This document shows, piece after piece, positions 44,871-57,072 of a stretch of DNA of 64,000 bases. The position numbers and the translations under genes were made by a program. The notes beneath the pieces were generated by a model. That model was given only the letters and a program-made list of their open reading frames with translations, did no database searches and was not told the origin of the DNA. Numbering within the stretch: the stretch's first letter is position 1; every line of letters begins with the position of its first letter. Source of the DNA: Solen grandis (lineage: Eukaryota; Mollusca; Bivalvia; Adapedonta; Solenidae); contig CM037782.1 in NCBI GenBank assembly GCA_021229015.1, forward strand, positions 40,664,319 to 40,728,318, in the 5' to 3' direction.

Positions 44871-47128
44871 ATCACAGCCTGGTCTTACGCATATATTATG
44901 ATTCATATTTTTGAAATTTCTGATATCAAAAGAATAACATATTTCTTTACATTTTTATCTTTGTTTCTCTCTATTAAAATCATATTAAATAACAATGTTA
45001 CCCATTGCTGTTTGGTATCAAAATGATTGTCTTTTAACAAGCTTTCTATGGATACAAAGTTTGGTCAAAAAATTTAAATCTTAGTCAATATTATGAAAAT
45101 ATAGAAAAATAAGCAATTATGACTCCAGATCTCTTTGGCTGGGTCATTGTATGGCACTGCTTTGACTTCGATAAGAATAACACCAATGTTCCAGTGTTCA
45201 GCCATTACTATGTCATTTAAATTGACAGGGCCGGTTGTGGTCAGTGCCAGTGTTTATCTTAGTTGGATTTAATTACTTTCCTCAGTTTCTGGCTATGGAT
45301 GCACTTTTAGCCAAAGTTTAGTAATCTGTTGATTTATTAGATTTCACACCATGAGCGATTTGATTGGATAAACATTTAGTTTTGAGGGTGTGTCTCAGAA
45401 GAGAGAGAGAGAGAGTTAGTAGCAAGTGAGAATAATAATAAAGAGAAATTGTAAGTCACTACACTGAGGAGTACCTCGTGAAATTTGGATTTCCAATTTA
45501 AAGTGACTTTGTGATATATTAAAAAAATTGTTTAGACTTAACATTTGTTTTGGACATTTTGAGTTAAATATCAATTTTCCACTTAATAAAACATATAAAT
45601 GTATTGCGTGTGGCTTGTTGTAGGTCGGTACTTTCTCCATCTGTAATAAACTTGAAATTCTGTCAAAGCCTCGGTATATTTGATTAGGTGGCAAAGCCTC
45701 AAATTAGGTTTAATTAACCTCTGATGTCCACACAGTGAAATATCTAAGTAAAGAATACGAGGAATCCCGCGGAGACAGGGCAATTTATACGCATAGTGTG
45801 AGAAAAGTAAACGGATATTGTTCTGAAACATGCCGAGCAGTAAAACCACGGATGTCTCATAACAGGAGGGGTATCTCACGTAAGTTGTTGGGAGCTAAAT
45901 ACAGAACGTGTAAAACTACAACTTGCGATTTTTCTTATGGTATATCTTTCGCGTAAAAAGGCATTTTTCGAGGTCTTTTCAAGATGAAATTTATGGTGTA
46001 GGTGCATTCGGATTTAACTCAAACAATTATAAGATACGGGGACTTTAAGATATCGTTTCGGATAGTCGGACGCACTTATTTCCCAAACCTTTGTTCCGAT
46101 AAAGGGAATAACGCAAATTTCTCAATATACCCGGTTTTCCTTAATGATGTGATTTAAATCTCTCAAACAAAGGTTCGCTTCGTTCTAAAAATAGTAGTCT
46201 CAGACAAATTATGTATGACTTTTTCTGCTTTAATAAATATATGTATCATTATTCTGAAGAAAAAAAAAAACATGACCGAAAGCGTATTAATTAACTTTAT
46301 GAAGTCCCCGAGGATGACCAGCTGAACTGTTCCAGAGTCTAGACTGTGTATTTTAATTTTAAATGTCATATCAAACATTATCTAAGCATACTGTTTTATC
46401 ATCATTTGGTACTACATCGCCATCCTATAAATGAGCCGAGCTTTTAACGTGATGAAGATTTCTCTAAAAGTAGATCGTATTTTCCCTCTGATGTCATTTC
46501 TGTCTCGTTCAATCATGTAACAACAATAAGATCATATTACCATTAGTATTTGATTACAAGCATAGAATCCATAACTCACCTTCCATCATCTTTTGTCATT
46601 TGTCTCAGAAGTTAGTGCAGTAAAAGGTTTCAAAGCATAACCAGTGTCCGGGAAGAGTTTTGATCTGGGTTTGTTATTGAAGTGAGGATAGGAAAAATAA
46701 ACGCGAGAAGGTAACTTGAAACGACACATCTATCAGTTTTGTTTGTTTAAATCGCCGTATCATTTTTAGAGATGTTAAAAAGGTACGACTCTGTTCAACT
46801 TGGAATATGGCATCTAAATGGCATAGAAAGAAAGCAGGATAAAGTTCAGGTCTAAAAAAAAAAGAAAAAAAGATAAACCATGGCATTTCGCGTAGACTTC
46901 TATCGTCAAGAGAAATTTAATACTAAATTTAAAATTTAAATAGTACATAGTACATATGTTTATTGGCATAATAACACAAATGTGTCTTTGGCCATTCACA
47001 AAATGACATATCAAATATGGCAAAGACGGTCAAACAAACATTTTCATATAAAAGAATGTGTAATCATGTATTTGAATATTAACAAATTTTGTCTTACACT
47101 TAAGAAATATACATAATCAGAGTGGTTA
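44871..47128. other. Unannotated stretch
   Basis: No gene seen. A short GA microsatellite lies at 45399-45415. Several frames of 70-98 codons overlap on both strands without recognised features. Confidence 0.35.
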
Positions 47129-47353
47129 TCAGTCAAACAACATCGGTGTACTTGGGGTGGTTAGGTTAGTACCCTGTGGTTGGAACTGGGGATGTGGAGA
47201 GACAGAAGGTTGGTTGAAAGGCAATGGCATCGATGCACCCTGGGTTGACATGTTTGACTGTGTATTTAAGCGTTTGTCCGGCGTGTCACTTACCCAGTCA
47301 GGTGACGCTTGGGATTTAGTCCGTTTTTTTTTGTTGGCGCGTTTAGCTCCCAT
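47129..47353 (-). CDS. Possible N-terminal coding fragment, Lys-rich then Pro/Gln/Ser-rich
   Basis: A 74-codon minus-strand frame starts with a very basic stretch (MGAKRANKKKRTKSQASPDW) and continues with a disordered-looking Ser/Thr/Pro/Gln-rich passage (QPSVSPHPQFQPQGTNL) to a TGA. Composition differs from the AT-driven random frames around it, and the DNA is locally GC-richer. It resembles the N-terminus of a LINE ORF1 or of a nuclear protein, possibly spliced onward, since CAGGGTACT near its end could hold a donor. I cannot assign a family. Confidence 0.35.
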   Translation of the reverse strand: MGAKRANKKKRTKSQASPDWVSDTPDKRLNTQSNMSTQGASMPLPFNQPSVSPHPQFQPQGTNLTTPSTPMLFD

Positions 47354-47769
47354 TCAAAACAATTCAAAACACAACCACTGACGATCCAGCATAGCACAAA
47401 TCTGAGGTTCAACCGCAACCGACACAAACTAACACACCATAATTCCAGTCATACAACAAACCGATAACATTATAGCATCATAGCACCTTTTTTAAACAGT
47501 TTTTTACCGATTATTTACCGGGAAAATAAAACACGTCCGCCATATTTGACGCATGCGCATGGTTTTTAATACTATTAGATGCTATCCAACTAAAAAGTCA
47601 CCCTATATGTGTGACAAACACTTGATTTTGTCGAACAGATCGATCAATTTTGTACATAGTAAATTAGTAAAGGTGTTATATTTAATTCAATCGCTGATAG
47701 ATTTGAAATTTTAGAGCCTCTGATTGGCCACAAATCTAGGATGAGTTCTAAAACTGAAAGACACTAGAT

Positions 47770-47895
47770 ATGCCTTCACTCCGGAATAAGACGTAAGTCT
47801 ACGTAAATAAACGATCAATTTCCGAACATCTAATCCAAATTCACACATAGTTCATTAAGAAAAAAACATACATTTGAAAATTTTCCCCAGTCACT
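47770..47895 (+). repeat. Dispersed repeat, copy 1
   Basis: ttcactccggaataagacgt, acgtaaataaacgatcaat, ccgaacatctaatcc and cacacatagttcatt match in order the segment at 54308-54447 (ttcactccg, atgagacgtaaa, gcgtaaatcaacgagcaat, ccgaacaccctatc, cacacattattcaat). The boundaries are unclear. Confidence 0.6.
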
Positions 47896-48760
47896 GATTG
47901 CTCAAATTAAGATATTCAATTTTTTCCAGGAAATGTCGGTCCTTTGGTGAAATTGTCTCTTCAGTTCACTCTAATGAAGTACTTGTGAAGTTAAGTTACT
48001 AAAAACCTATCACTGGAACAGAAAGTAATATAATCACTTGCGCGATTTAATACAATTTCTGCATCTCATTTACTGTAATCAATTTATGTTACATGTTGAC
48101 CGAAATATTATGGGAGTTATTGAGTCTTTTTTTTTTAATTTGAAAAACTTAACTTTGCATATTATCAAATAAAAGCATAATAGATTAAATTTATACGAGG
48201 GCCTTGAAATATTAATTATATGATTGTTTTACTTTCGACTGTTCATGCCCTCCATTTAAGCGATTAACTTTCGTGTTATAACTCATACAATTTAATCTAA
48301 ATTCAAATTCAATTTACAGCAGATTTCTAATAAATGACAAAAATCAGACTTTTAAGGAATAATTTTTTTTCTAATTAACAGTCATTAAATGAATGTTTTG
48401 AGTAATGAATAGGTATGTCATTATTGCAAACCAATCAAATATAAGTTTACTAAAGCTAGGTACTTTAAAACATGATATAACAGTAGTAGCACAATGAAGG
48501 CCGCTAGCAAGAAGATTTGAAAATAATAAATAATAAAAGACGGATAGAGGAAAATAAATGCTACACACATCATAATTCAAAACAATATTTTCAAAAATAT
48601 TGTTTGGATTTTTACTTGAGTGTTTATTTTGTTAGCCATAAGGAAAAGAAAGTTTTTTAGCCACCATGTTATCTTCATTTTTGTGTCTAATGTAATTTCC
48701 TAATTTTATTACATTTTGTTCTATATAACACACTGCTGCGTTAGGTTGATGTATACATGT

Positions 48761-48836
48761 ACACTATCAAACTCCGCGCACCGGTTACGTCACGCTACGC
48801 TTATGGAACAGAATTCGGGCAAAAAATACATTTTGC
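48761..48836 (+). repeat. Left arm of a 3.7 kb-spaced inverted repeat
   Basis: acactatcaaactccgc and ttatggaacagaattcgggc, then a passage ending ttttgcc, mirror gcggagtttggtacacc (52476-52492) and ggcaagatgtaatttttgcc with ttctgttccatata (52208-52248). The right arm carries about 220 extra bases between the two blocks. Confidence 0.55.
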
Positions 48837-49577
48837 CTTTGACATGTCTATTGCTTCATTTGTCTAAGTGACAAGCATCATTTTGACTAGTACAATACGG
48901 CGTAGTCGTCGTCTGCGTTACATGTATCTTTTTTTTCCATTAAACATTCATTATTCATTCACATCATAATAAACTACTGAAAATACATCTGCTTTTATTA
49001 CCATTTCATCACCGTATAGCACTGTGTATAGCTGGACAATCCAGTTTGCATTCGTATTAAAATGGAATTTATTTCGTCGGTTTACCGAATCGATGAATGA
49101 CACATGTAGCTAAGCAAAATAACACATGTACGCAAGCAGAATGACAAATGTCAAGATGTGCACCTAGCATTATGACGTTGGAGGGCGCTGTTCCGGTTTA
49201 ACTCGGCGAGTTCAGTTTACCTACTAGAGTTAACTAGAGTTGCCAGAGATGCAATAAAACGCGCGGGGTTTTTACCCTACGAATTCTGGTAGGTGCGTAG
49301 ACTAGAAAGCAAAACATAAAGCGGACGGAAAGCATCTAGACAAATTTATAGAAAATTATAAATATCTATGATATCCTGTCTTTAAGTAAGCCTGTAAGTA
49401 GCCTTAAAAGAGGATGGCAGCTAATTTTTTCAAGCCCACGCTCGAAAATAGTCATAAATAAAAGATATATTGTTTTAATCATATGTCTGTTTACAAATTA
49501 CGTCAGAAGGGGTAAACCTCATACGTTCAGTTGATTGCTAACTAGAGTATATTTATTACGCCATCAATACGAGTTAA

Positions 49578-50571
49578 CCCTTTCCCTCATATAGACTCAT
49601 TTTGACGCACTCAGTAGGTACCACATAAAGCCTGTTCTGTAGAAAGCCAAACTCAAACCTTACCAAATTAATTGTAAAATCCTCATTACCAGACCACTGA
49701 GGAGCAGCGAACAGTATAAAACCTGATCAGCCTGCGAGTTACTTGCAGGCTGATCTGGATTTATGCTGTTCGCATAGGTCTTTTCATGGTATCTCAGGAG
49801 TAATTCTAGCGTATCAAAAAGCAATTAAAAAACTGATTACTCAAATATCCAAAATATTAAAGCGTACTGGTACGCAACATTTTGAAACCGAGTGATGTTT
49901 ACAAATACTCGTATATGTTTGACTGGTTACTTCCAAATCCGCAAAATAGACTTCAAACGATTTCCGGTAATTTCCTACTTTGGGTTCCATTCAAGTAAAA
50001 CATAAATCCAGTCTGTCTTATTTGTTCATCTGACGCTTTTCTATTCGATTGCTTCAAATATGGTTACACAAGGCAGGAAGAAACGGGTAAACTTTTAAAA
50101 AAAAACACTGAGTACTCACCTAGCACTGCAAACCAAATGTCAGTCATTTGTCTCGCAATAATTGACGATCTAGAAGTTGAGATAGAGTCGATAGCATCCA
50201 ATTCCATGTTAACCAGTAAATAATTTGTTTTAATTCAATAGTTAAAAGTGCTAAATCTTTGGATCAGGAAGATCAAATATGATTGAATATTTTTTGTTTT
50301 TATTTATTTTTTTATTATGATAATTGATCAATTGACATTGTTGCATACAAGAATAGCAGACGTATATACCAGTAAGAACATGTACTGTTTTTTAAGTTCC
50401 AAAATTAAGTTGATGAAAAAAAAAGCAGTTGACTTAATTTTGATGGAGAAACCATATTTTCATTACTCAATTAAAATTGGGAAAACCCAATTCCTTGAAA
50501 AATTGATGAGTAAATACCCAACTGACCTCAAACCTTATCTGTAGCCCTGGTATCCTCTATGAGGGAAAGGG
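49578..50571. mobile_element. piggyBac-type element, non-autonomous or decayed
   Basis: The left end CCCTTTCCCTCATA and the right end TATGAGGGAAAGGG are perfect 14 bp inverted repeats. TTAA lies directly outside both (49574-49577 and 50572-50575). TTAA targets with CCC-starting ends define piggyBac. The 994 bp body is too short for the usual transposase of about 600 residues; the 75-codon frame at 50317 shows no piggyBac motif. A 29 bp imperfect hairpin lies near the left end. Confidence 0.85.
49707..49773. repeat. 29 bp hairpin inside the piggyBac-type element
   Basis: The arms 49707-49735 and 49745-49773 pair with three mismatches around a 9-base loop; both contain gatcagcctgc or its complement gcaggctgatc. 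Its place near one end suggests a subterminal repeat. Confidence 0.85.
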
Positions 50572-50585
50572 TTAACTTGAGTAGT

Positions 50586-50665
50586 GTTTGTTTGTTTGTT
50601 GGGTTTAACGTCCCACCGACAGTATTTCAGTCATTTGGAGACGATGTCTACTTGAGACAGATGTA
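50586..50665 (-). mobile_element. 5'-truncated SINE (tail only)
   Basis: tgtttgtttgtttgttggg, then taacgtcccaccgacagtat and ttcagtcatttggagac, is the reverse complement of the AAAC-repeat tail and conserved 3' domain of the SINE at 60720-60769. The tRNA head is absent, as expected for 5' truncation. Confidence 0.75.
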
Positions 50666-50671
50666 GTTAAA

Positions 50672-52570
50672 AGTTATTTCTTTGTATATTGTTTGAAAAT
50701 GAAAGTAGATCCACTGCTTTAAGAATTGCATTGTACATAATACTTTCCAATGCCTTTCTAAGTGCAGTCCAAACATTTCAGATATGAATATGAGCTCAGG
50801 CTCAAGCACCCCCTCCCCCCCACCCCCAGCTGGCCTGATAATACAATTTTCTGGGTGACTAAAATTGCCTTGATTCTTGAGTAGGCAAATGGAAATCCCC
50901 ATCCTGAGTCCTTTCCTGAAATAAAATTAGCCAAATGACCAGTCACCCAGGCCGATCCTTGCTGAGAAAGCATCCGCTGTCACTTATTTCCGCTGTCATT
51001 ATGGCAACGGAACTGTGTCTGCTTTTATCTGAATCAGGCAAACGCATTTGGTATTGCTGAACATACATTTTATCAATTTTTTTTAATTATTAATGAATAC
51101 ATATAACAAAACGTCTCCAAGTTGGATCAGAACCTAGCATTGCAGCAAGTGCCATAAAATTCTTATTATTGTCAATTTAAATCATGTAGAAAAATATTTT
51201 CACGATCTATATATTAAATTAGCGAGCTGTGAGTTCAAGCCCCGGCGGGCGGATACCGACAATGGTTTTGCATGCGAGATGTATTACGGTGGATATGAGT
51301 CTAGCACTGGTCCTTCTTAAGAACGATAATAGGTTAACTGTCCGCCTAATGCAACATCCCCCCACCCCGAATTACATTGACAAGAGGATCGTGGGTCAAG
51401 AATCTTGTTAAAACTGAAAAAAAAGATCTACCACATTTCCCTCAGATGCCCCTTAGAATGCATCTCCGTCCTCCTAGAAAAAATATTTCCCAAAGGGCCG
51501 TGCCCCCCCCCCCCCCCCCCCCCTTAAAAAGATTCTAAGTGAGAATAAAACTATTTAGCCCAAAGCTTTTTTTTAATAAAACATATACATGTATCTAACT
51601 TATTTCTCTAAGATACCACTCAGATTCTCCGTCTTTTATCCGGGGTAGCAAGCCCACCCTCACCCCAGCACTGACATCAAACATTTGTGTTGAAAAATTC
51701 TGAATCCGAGCCAGAGTATCACAAAAATATATTTGCTTAAAAGATTTTTATATACCTTATGGTATATATATTTAGTTTTTTTTCTTAAATTCAAACTGTT
51801 ATACATTTCTTATATTTCAGCTCCTGTTATGATCATATTACGGAGATATACGATCATCCCATATATACTTTCCCGGAGTTCCGAGTATTCAGTTTCCTCC
51901 CCTGAGTAACGAAATGCAGGATTTTGATTCTTTGAATTAACTTCTCTTTGATTGTTCTGCCCCAAATGAGGCAGTATAGACAGTTTAATGTAAAACAAAT
52001 GTCACATTGATGGTTTCTCAAAATAAACTTTAAAATATAACAGCATCAAACTATGACACATGAAAGCCAAATCATTAACTGATGCGAGATATACACAAGA
52101 GCATTAGTCAGTAGACAGCATTGATAAACGCACTTAACATAATACAGCATACCACTTGTCAGTATGGCAAAGGCAGAATGTCACGTGTACACATGGACTT
52201 GTAAGACGGCAAGATGTAATTTTTGCCCAAATTCTGTTCCATATACGCTACTTTGACCACTGCCACCACACAAGTCACTTGATGATAGTTGAAACCATGT
52301 GACCAACACTCATAATTTTATAATTTAATGTTATATAATTTTATTTTTTACTTTTCTCATAAACAAGAATGTTAATTTTGGTGAGATATGATATATTAAA
52401 ACTTAAGTAAAAGGTGAAAAAAGTAAATCCGGCAATATACTATAATTGGTGGAACCGTAAGGGGAGGTAACTTTTGCGGCGGAGTTTGGTACACCATCAG
52501 TTCCTATAGGTTATCTTTTAATTGAAAATACTTTCAAAGACCCGCGTTATTTGCATGTCGCGAACGATTT
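50672..52570. other. Unannotated stretch
   Basis: No gene seen. It includes a B-box-like word (gagttcaagccccggc near 51230) and a run of 21 C at 51503-51523. It also holds the right arm (52208-52492) of the inverted repeat that begins at 48761. Confidence 0.4.
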
Positions 52571-53690
52571 TTTGCCATTATGGGGTTCTCACTGTTCGAA
52601 CCAAACACCCTCGGGAGCCCCTCTAGATCACGGGGCCAGTGACACTTATGTACGTTGATATTTCTGTCCTAAGTTACTGATCAATATTATGCATGTAAGC
52701 ACCAGGGATATATTTCAATCTAAATATTATTTAGAATCAAATATCGGTAAATGAAAATAGTGTAAACTTCACCACACTAATAAGTACGTGGACATTTAAT
52801 CTGCACGATCGACGAAACTACTCATGCAGAAATAGACAAAATTTGATTTTACCTGAGTCAACATTCCGTATCAGTTGGCAATGCAAATTATCGTGTAAAC
52901 TCATTTCAGATTAATTCCGACAGTGAGTACTTTATGATTGTTTTCTTCTTTTTGAAGAGTATACCTATGTCACATTTAAGTATTCATAATTTATGTACAT
53001 ACACTAAATATATGTTTAAATGTGTTTTGTTTTTGTTATGTTTTGTTGGGTTTAACGTCCCCACGACAGTATTTCGATCATTTGGAGACTATGTTTACTC
53101 AAGACAGATATAGTGCTGCCACACTGCAGTATCACGCTGTAAACATGTGGCATGATACCACACTTGGTCACATTATCCTGATACCGGACCAACCAGTCCT
53201 AGAAATTATCCTTATATGCTGAACGCAATGCAAGATAGCTTTGCCAATATCATTGTTTACGATTTTAGTATGTCAAGCCGGGGATCGTTCCTATGATCTC
53301 CCGCCCCCAAAGCGGACGTTCTAACCACTCAGCCACCGGGGACGGCATGTTGATATTTTACCCTAAGTTGCTAATCAATATTATATGAATATCAGGGATA
53401 GGTTTTAATTCAAATACTACCTAGAAGCAAGTATGCTCTACACTATTTAGGTCATGCTTTCATCCGCACAATCGGCAAAAAAGCAAATTAAACACAAATG
53501 CACAAAAGTTATTATACCAGGAGTCAACATTTCCTGTCCAATGAGATCTCTTATGTAATACCCCTTTAATCAAATCATTTTTGTTTTTTTGTTTCTTCAT
53601 TTTATAGATGGTACATTTGTCACATTTTACCATACATTATACATATATATGTACAATGCATGTAGATATATGATAATTTTACTAATACAT
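52571..53690 (+). repeat. Diverged ~0.69 kb tandem duplication
   Basis: Bases about 52651-53020 and 53346-53690 align: gttgatattt, cctaagttactgatcaatat against cctaagttgctaatcaatat, then caccagggata/tatcagggata, gagtcaacatt and tgtcacattt. Each copy is preceded on its left by a minus-strand tRNA-like SINE head (weak at 52571-52650, clear in the SINE ending at 53345). Confidence 0.65.
53024..53345 (-). mobile_element. Near full-length tRNA-derived SINE
   Basis: Read on the minus strand, the head at 53345 has A-box ggtggctgagtggttag and, about 40 bp later, B-box-like gaacgatccccgg. The body includes gtgtggtatcatgccacatg and the tail ccaaatgatcgaaatactgt with gggacgttaaaccca and A-rich repeats. 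It sits inside the tandem duplication described above. Confidence 0.8.
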
Positions 53691-54307
53691 AGTACTTTCG
53701 AGTATCTACGAAATACCTAGTGGACATAATGTAATTCCGTCAGCTTAGCAACATATGTCGGTGATTTAAACTAATTATAAGTAGCTGAAACAGGAAAATA
53801 ATAAATATAGTATTAGCAGCATTGAAATTGTTTTGGCTTCTCGTAGAAAAAACAACAACGACAAATTGCATTTTCTTTTGTTTCGTAAAATCCATTCGAT
53901 AAAGGGGCTAGATAATAGAGTGTCTTATTTTAGAGCGAACGACCAAGTAAATCTACGTGAATTACTTTTTGTCCTAACACGACACAGTAGACTGTTCAAT
54001 ATTTCACTCAAGGATTTTTATGTATCTAAAAGCTAAATGCCTCTAACGGCAGGTCATAAATAATTGAGTCATTGGTTTAGTTCAATGAGCCGGATGAATT
54101 TACAATGTATTTTTTTTAGTCAGATTATATTGGCTGATAATTTTAGTAGTATTTCTAAAATAAATCAGTGTGTCGATAAGTTTGCTAATGTCGTTAGGGA
54201 AATTGCAGAACCTCTGTTTTGTAAAAATGTTACAGAAAGAAATACAAAATTGTGATAGCTTGATATGTAAATAATCGGAATGGTTTGATAATGGTTTGCT
54301 CATAGAC

Positions 54308-54447
54308 CTTTTCACTCCGTCCGAAATGAGACGTAAAGTTGCGTAAATCAACGAGCAATCCCCGAACACCCTATCAACATGCTTGTGTATAATTCCACAC
54401 ATTATTCAATGGGAAATAAGCATATATTTGAGGTGTTTCCCTAGCGT
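54308..54447 (+). repeat. Dispersed repeat, copy 2
   Basis: This is the partner of the segment at 47770-47895, in the same orientation. It lies just upstream of the LINE remnant, but the first copy has no LINE beside it on that strand, so the two are probably independent. Confidence 0.6.
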
Positions 54448-54522
54448 CTAAATTATCATTGTAAACATTTCAAAAGTTTGTTAAATATTGAAAGTTATTT
54501 TACATTTGAATTGCCTTTTAAG

Positions 54523-54958
54523 TTCAAAAAAGCTTTATCTAAGTTAAGATGATCAAATCACAGGTATGTGATTGAAACTGGACGACAAGACAACGTACCT
54601 ATTCAGGAAAGGCTCTGTGAATTTTGTATTTTGAGTGGTACTCCTGTACCGGAATGTGAATACAATGCCATCTTCATATGCCCGAAATATATTATGATTC
54701 GTGAAAATTATTTACAAACATGGTTTTGAGGAAATTCCAGGATAGAATATTTTTATAACCATTCAAGAGTACTAATGAAAATACAACAAGAAATGTGCCT
54801 GTCTATGTATACCATTTAATGTGTGATAACTTTACGTGTCTAATAATTGATTCCATCGTAAAATTTGTAGACACAACTATATATGAAACATTTAATATGA
54901 AAATTGTTTTTTTTGTATTCTGGCCCGGAGGCCTTGGAATAAATTAAATTGTATTGAG
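54523..54958 (+). pseudogene. LINE (non-LTR retrotransposon) 3' remnant
   Basis: Translation from 54523 gives FKKALSKLR, a stop (TGA 54550-54552), then SNHRYVIETGRQDNV and a C-E-F-C zinc-knuckle-like pair followed by ECEYNAIFICPKY, ending at TGA 54727. This is the known C-terminal end of LINE reverse transcriptases (SHRxxIETGR, CxxC, then ExEYHFxxxCP); the usual His is Asn here. The 3' region ends in a passage with gcccggaggccttgg and aataaattaaattg. Only the last 70 or so codons survive, consistent with 5' truncation, and the internal stop shows it is dead. Confidence 0.85.
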
Positions 54959-56104
54959 TTGTCTGTTTAAACGAGCGAATTATACCCTATATTGCCGAAC
55001 CCTTTGAAATGGTCTATACCAAAGAAGTCAACTTGTAAGAACTTGTTATAAAAACAATATCATAAAAGGATCGACAGGAGAATAAGATTCTTCTGTTTCT
55101 TACATGCAGTTACATGCAAACATTTAGGCCAATATGTTAGAATCTTTTAATGAAATGTTTGAATCTGCTTATAGCCTGTAATGTGGAAGTTTTATTTGTC
55201 TTCTCGGCGATATTTGATTCTGTCATTAGATATAATGTACTGTCAAGCTTAGACCAACTCACATATAAAGCATGCGAAGCTTGCTTGTCACGAGCTTGTC
55301 ATCTCAATAACAGTTGACGGCCAGTAACTTTGGAGTTCGCCTCTATGTCACTTCCTGTTTTCCCTTTTCATGAAACGGCTTTCTTGATTTTCTGGTCATT
55401 TAACTCTCATTATTCATTCTCCTCAAACTGACATCGTGTCGACGAAAGAGGGTCGCAAAGAACGACAGTATATTGGAAAACAAATCGTCACTCGATCAAT
55501 ACCGTTAAAGTCTAGCTGCATGTTCGGTTCACTATGGTTTGTACATTCGGTTATACTGGAGTAAAATTCTATGCTGGAATTTTGTTTTATTACATGTTCA
55601 AATTATATTCTGATGATGAAAACTCAAGGTACGAATTTGTAATACCGGTTTAATATTAGTTTCAGCTTTTGCTAGATTTGTATCGGATATATAATGGGTA
55701 TATAATTAAGCAAAGTTGTTTATATGGACTGACAATATATAAGAAGAGAGAGCTCATATTTCAAAGTCAGTTGGACAACAGCTGGATGCCTGGTTATGAA
55801 TTTATGACGTGGTATAGACATATTGACATGCAACATAATTATATCGTAGTTGGAGACTTAGAAGACATGGGCAGATCAAGTTAATTGATTCATGGTTAAC
55901 ATATTGAGTCTGCGTCTATGCATACTTGTCGTATAAGGAAAACCAATGCAATTAATTGAACTCTGTAAAAGTTGTTTTTATATTGTTCTTTCTTTGTTGT
56001 TGATTTCATATCCATATGCAACCATGACAGTGGCGAGTCTAAATAATGCAAATTCCTTTTATCAGGAAATTTCCGAAATGTCATCTTGCCGCTTACGGTA
56101 CTTG
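54959..56104. other. Unannotated stretch
   Basis: No gene seen. The 71-codon frame at 55669 has no recognisable domain. Confidence 0.4.
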
Positions 56105-56300
56105 AATGATAAGATCGTCAGCCCCGTAACCGGGGGGAGTGGGGAGGGGGTCTTTGGTTCGATCCCCGGCCGCGACATACCAGTTTAGTAATAATAACAC
56201 TGTGTTCTTTCCTTGTACTAAATAGGTAGTTCCAGGACTGACTGATTGGCCATGATAATTTCATTGGGTGTGGTATCATTCTACTTTGTGTTCGCTTGAA
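56105..56300 (+). mobile_element. SINE fragment, head and body
   Basis: ggttcgatccccggc is a good B box. Downstream tagttccaggactgactg and tggtatcattctac match the body of the SINE family at 56583 and 60307. A G-rich run disturbs the head and the tail is missing. Confidence 0.6.
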
Positions 56301-56582
56301 AATCGCAGCGGGGCCGCATTTTATGTTTCAAATACAAATATACTAAAAATAGATACTGTGAAGAAGACATGGTCTATACTTTCTTCAAAGTGTTTGACAT
56401 CATACTCATTTCAATATAACGACATTTTCATTACAACGACAATGTTCCTTGAAACGAACATCGAGATTAGACTGTAATTCCTCAAATTCGGCTGACCCCG
56501 ACTGCGACATATCGGAAAAAACAACAACAACCGTTTACGTATAAAACGGTACTGGAATACTCCCTTGCTTGACGCTATGCAT

Positions 56583-56758
56583 ATAAGGGTAGTTCCAGGA
56601 CTAGATGGCCCGGTTTCAGGATAATGTGACTGGATGTGATATCGTCTACACATGTCTACGGCGTGATACAGCATTGTTGCATTATGTCTCATGTAGACAA
56701 AGTCTCCAAATGACTGAAATACTGTCGGTGGGACTTTAAATCCCACAAACACATTCGG
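56583..56758 (+). mobile_element. SINE fragment, body and tail
   Basis: tagttccaggactagatgg, ctacggcgtgatac, caaatgactgaaatactgtc and ggtgggactttaaatccc reproduce the 3' half of the SINE at 60307-60769. The head is absent. Confidence 0.75.
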
Positions 56759-56905
56759 CTGAGCGATAAAAATAAAGACAAAAAGTAATCACAATACATA
56801 AAGAAAACCGACCACAGACATGTAAATCTTTTTTCGGTAATAATGAACAGAAAAAATGTGCCTTCCCTCTATATAACCGATAGAGGCCATAAGAATTTCT
56901 AGATA

Positions 56906-57072
56906 TTTAAGGTGAAGTCCCTGTAATGGTTCCGCTACGTCTTGGATCACTTAAACGCTACCAAGATAACCAAGGTACCCATATGAAACGTTACTAGGAG
57001 ATCTTGGTTATCTCCGTGAAATGCCATGAGGTCCGAAATGTAACGGAACCATTACAGGGACTTTATCTTAAA
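56906..57072. mobile_element. Miniature inverted-repeat element with nested stem
   Basis: The ends tttaaggtgaagtccctgta and tacagggactttatcttaaa extend to a 29 bp inverted repeat with two differences. A second inverted pair (agataaccaag and cttggttatct) lies inside. The 167 bp sequence would fold into a branched hairpin and has no coding frame. Confidence 0.8.

Noticed and set aside
56411..56752. 113-codon minus-strand frame
   Set aside because: It covers the SINE fragment at 56583-56758; similar peptides arise from other SINE copies.
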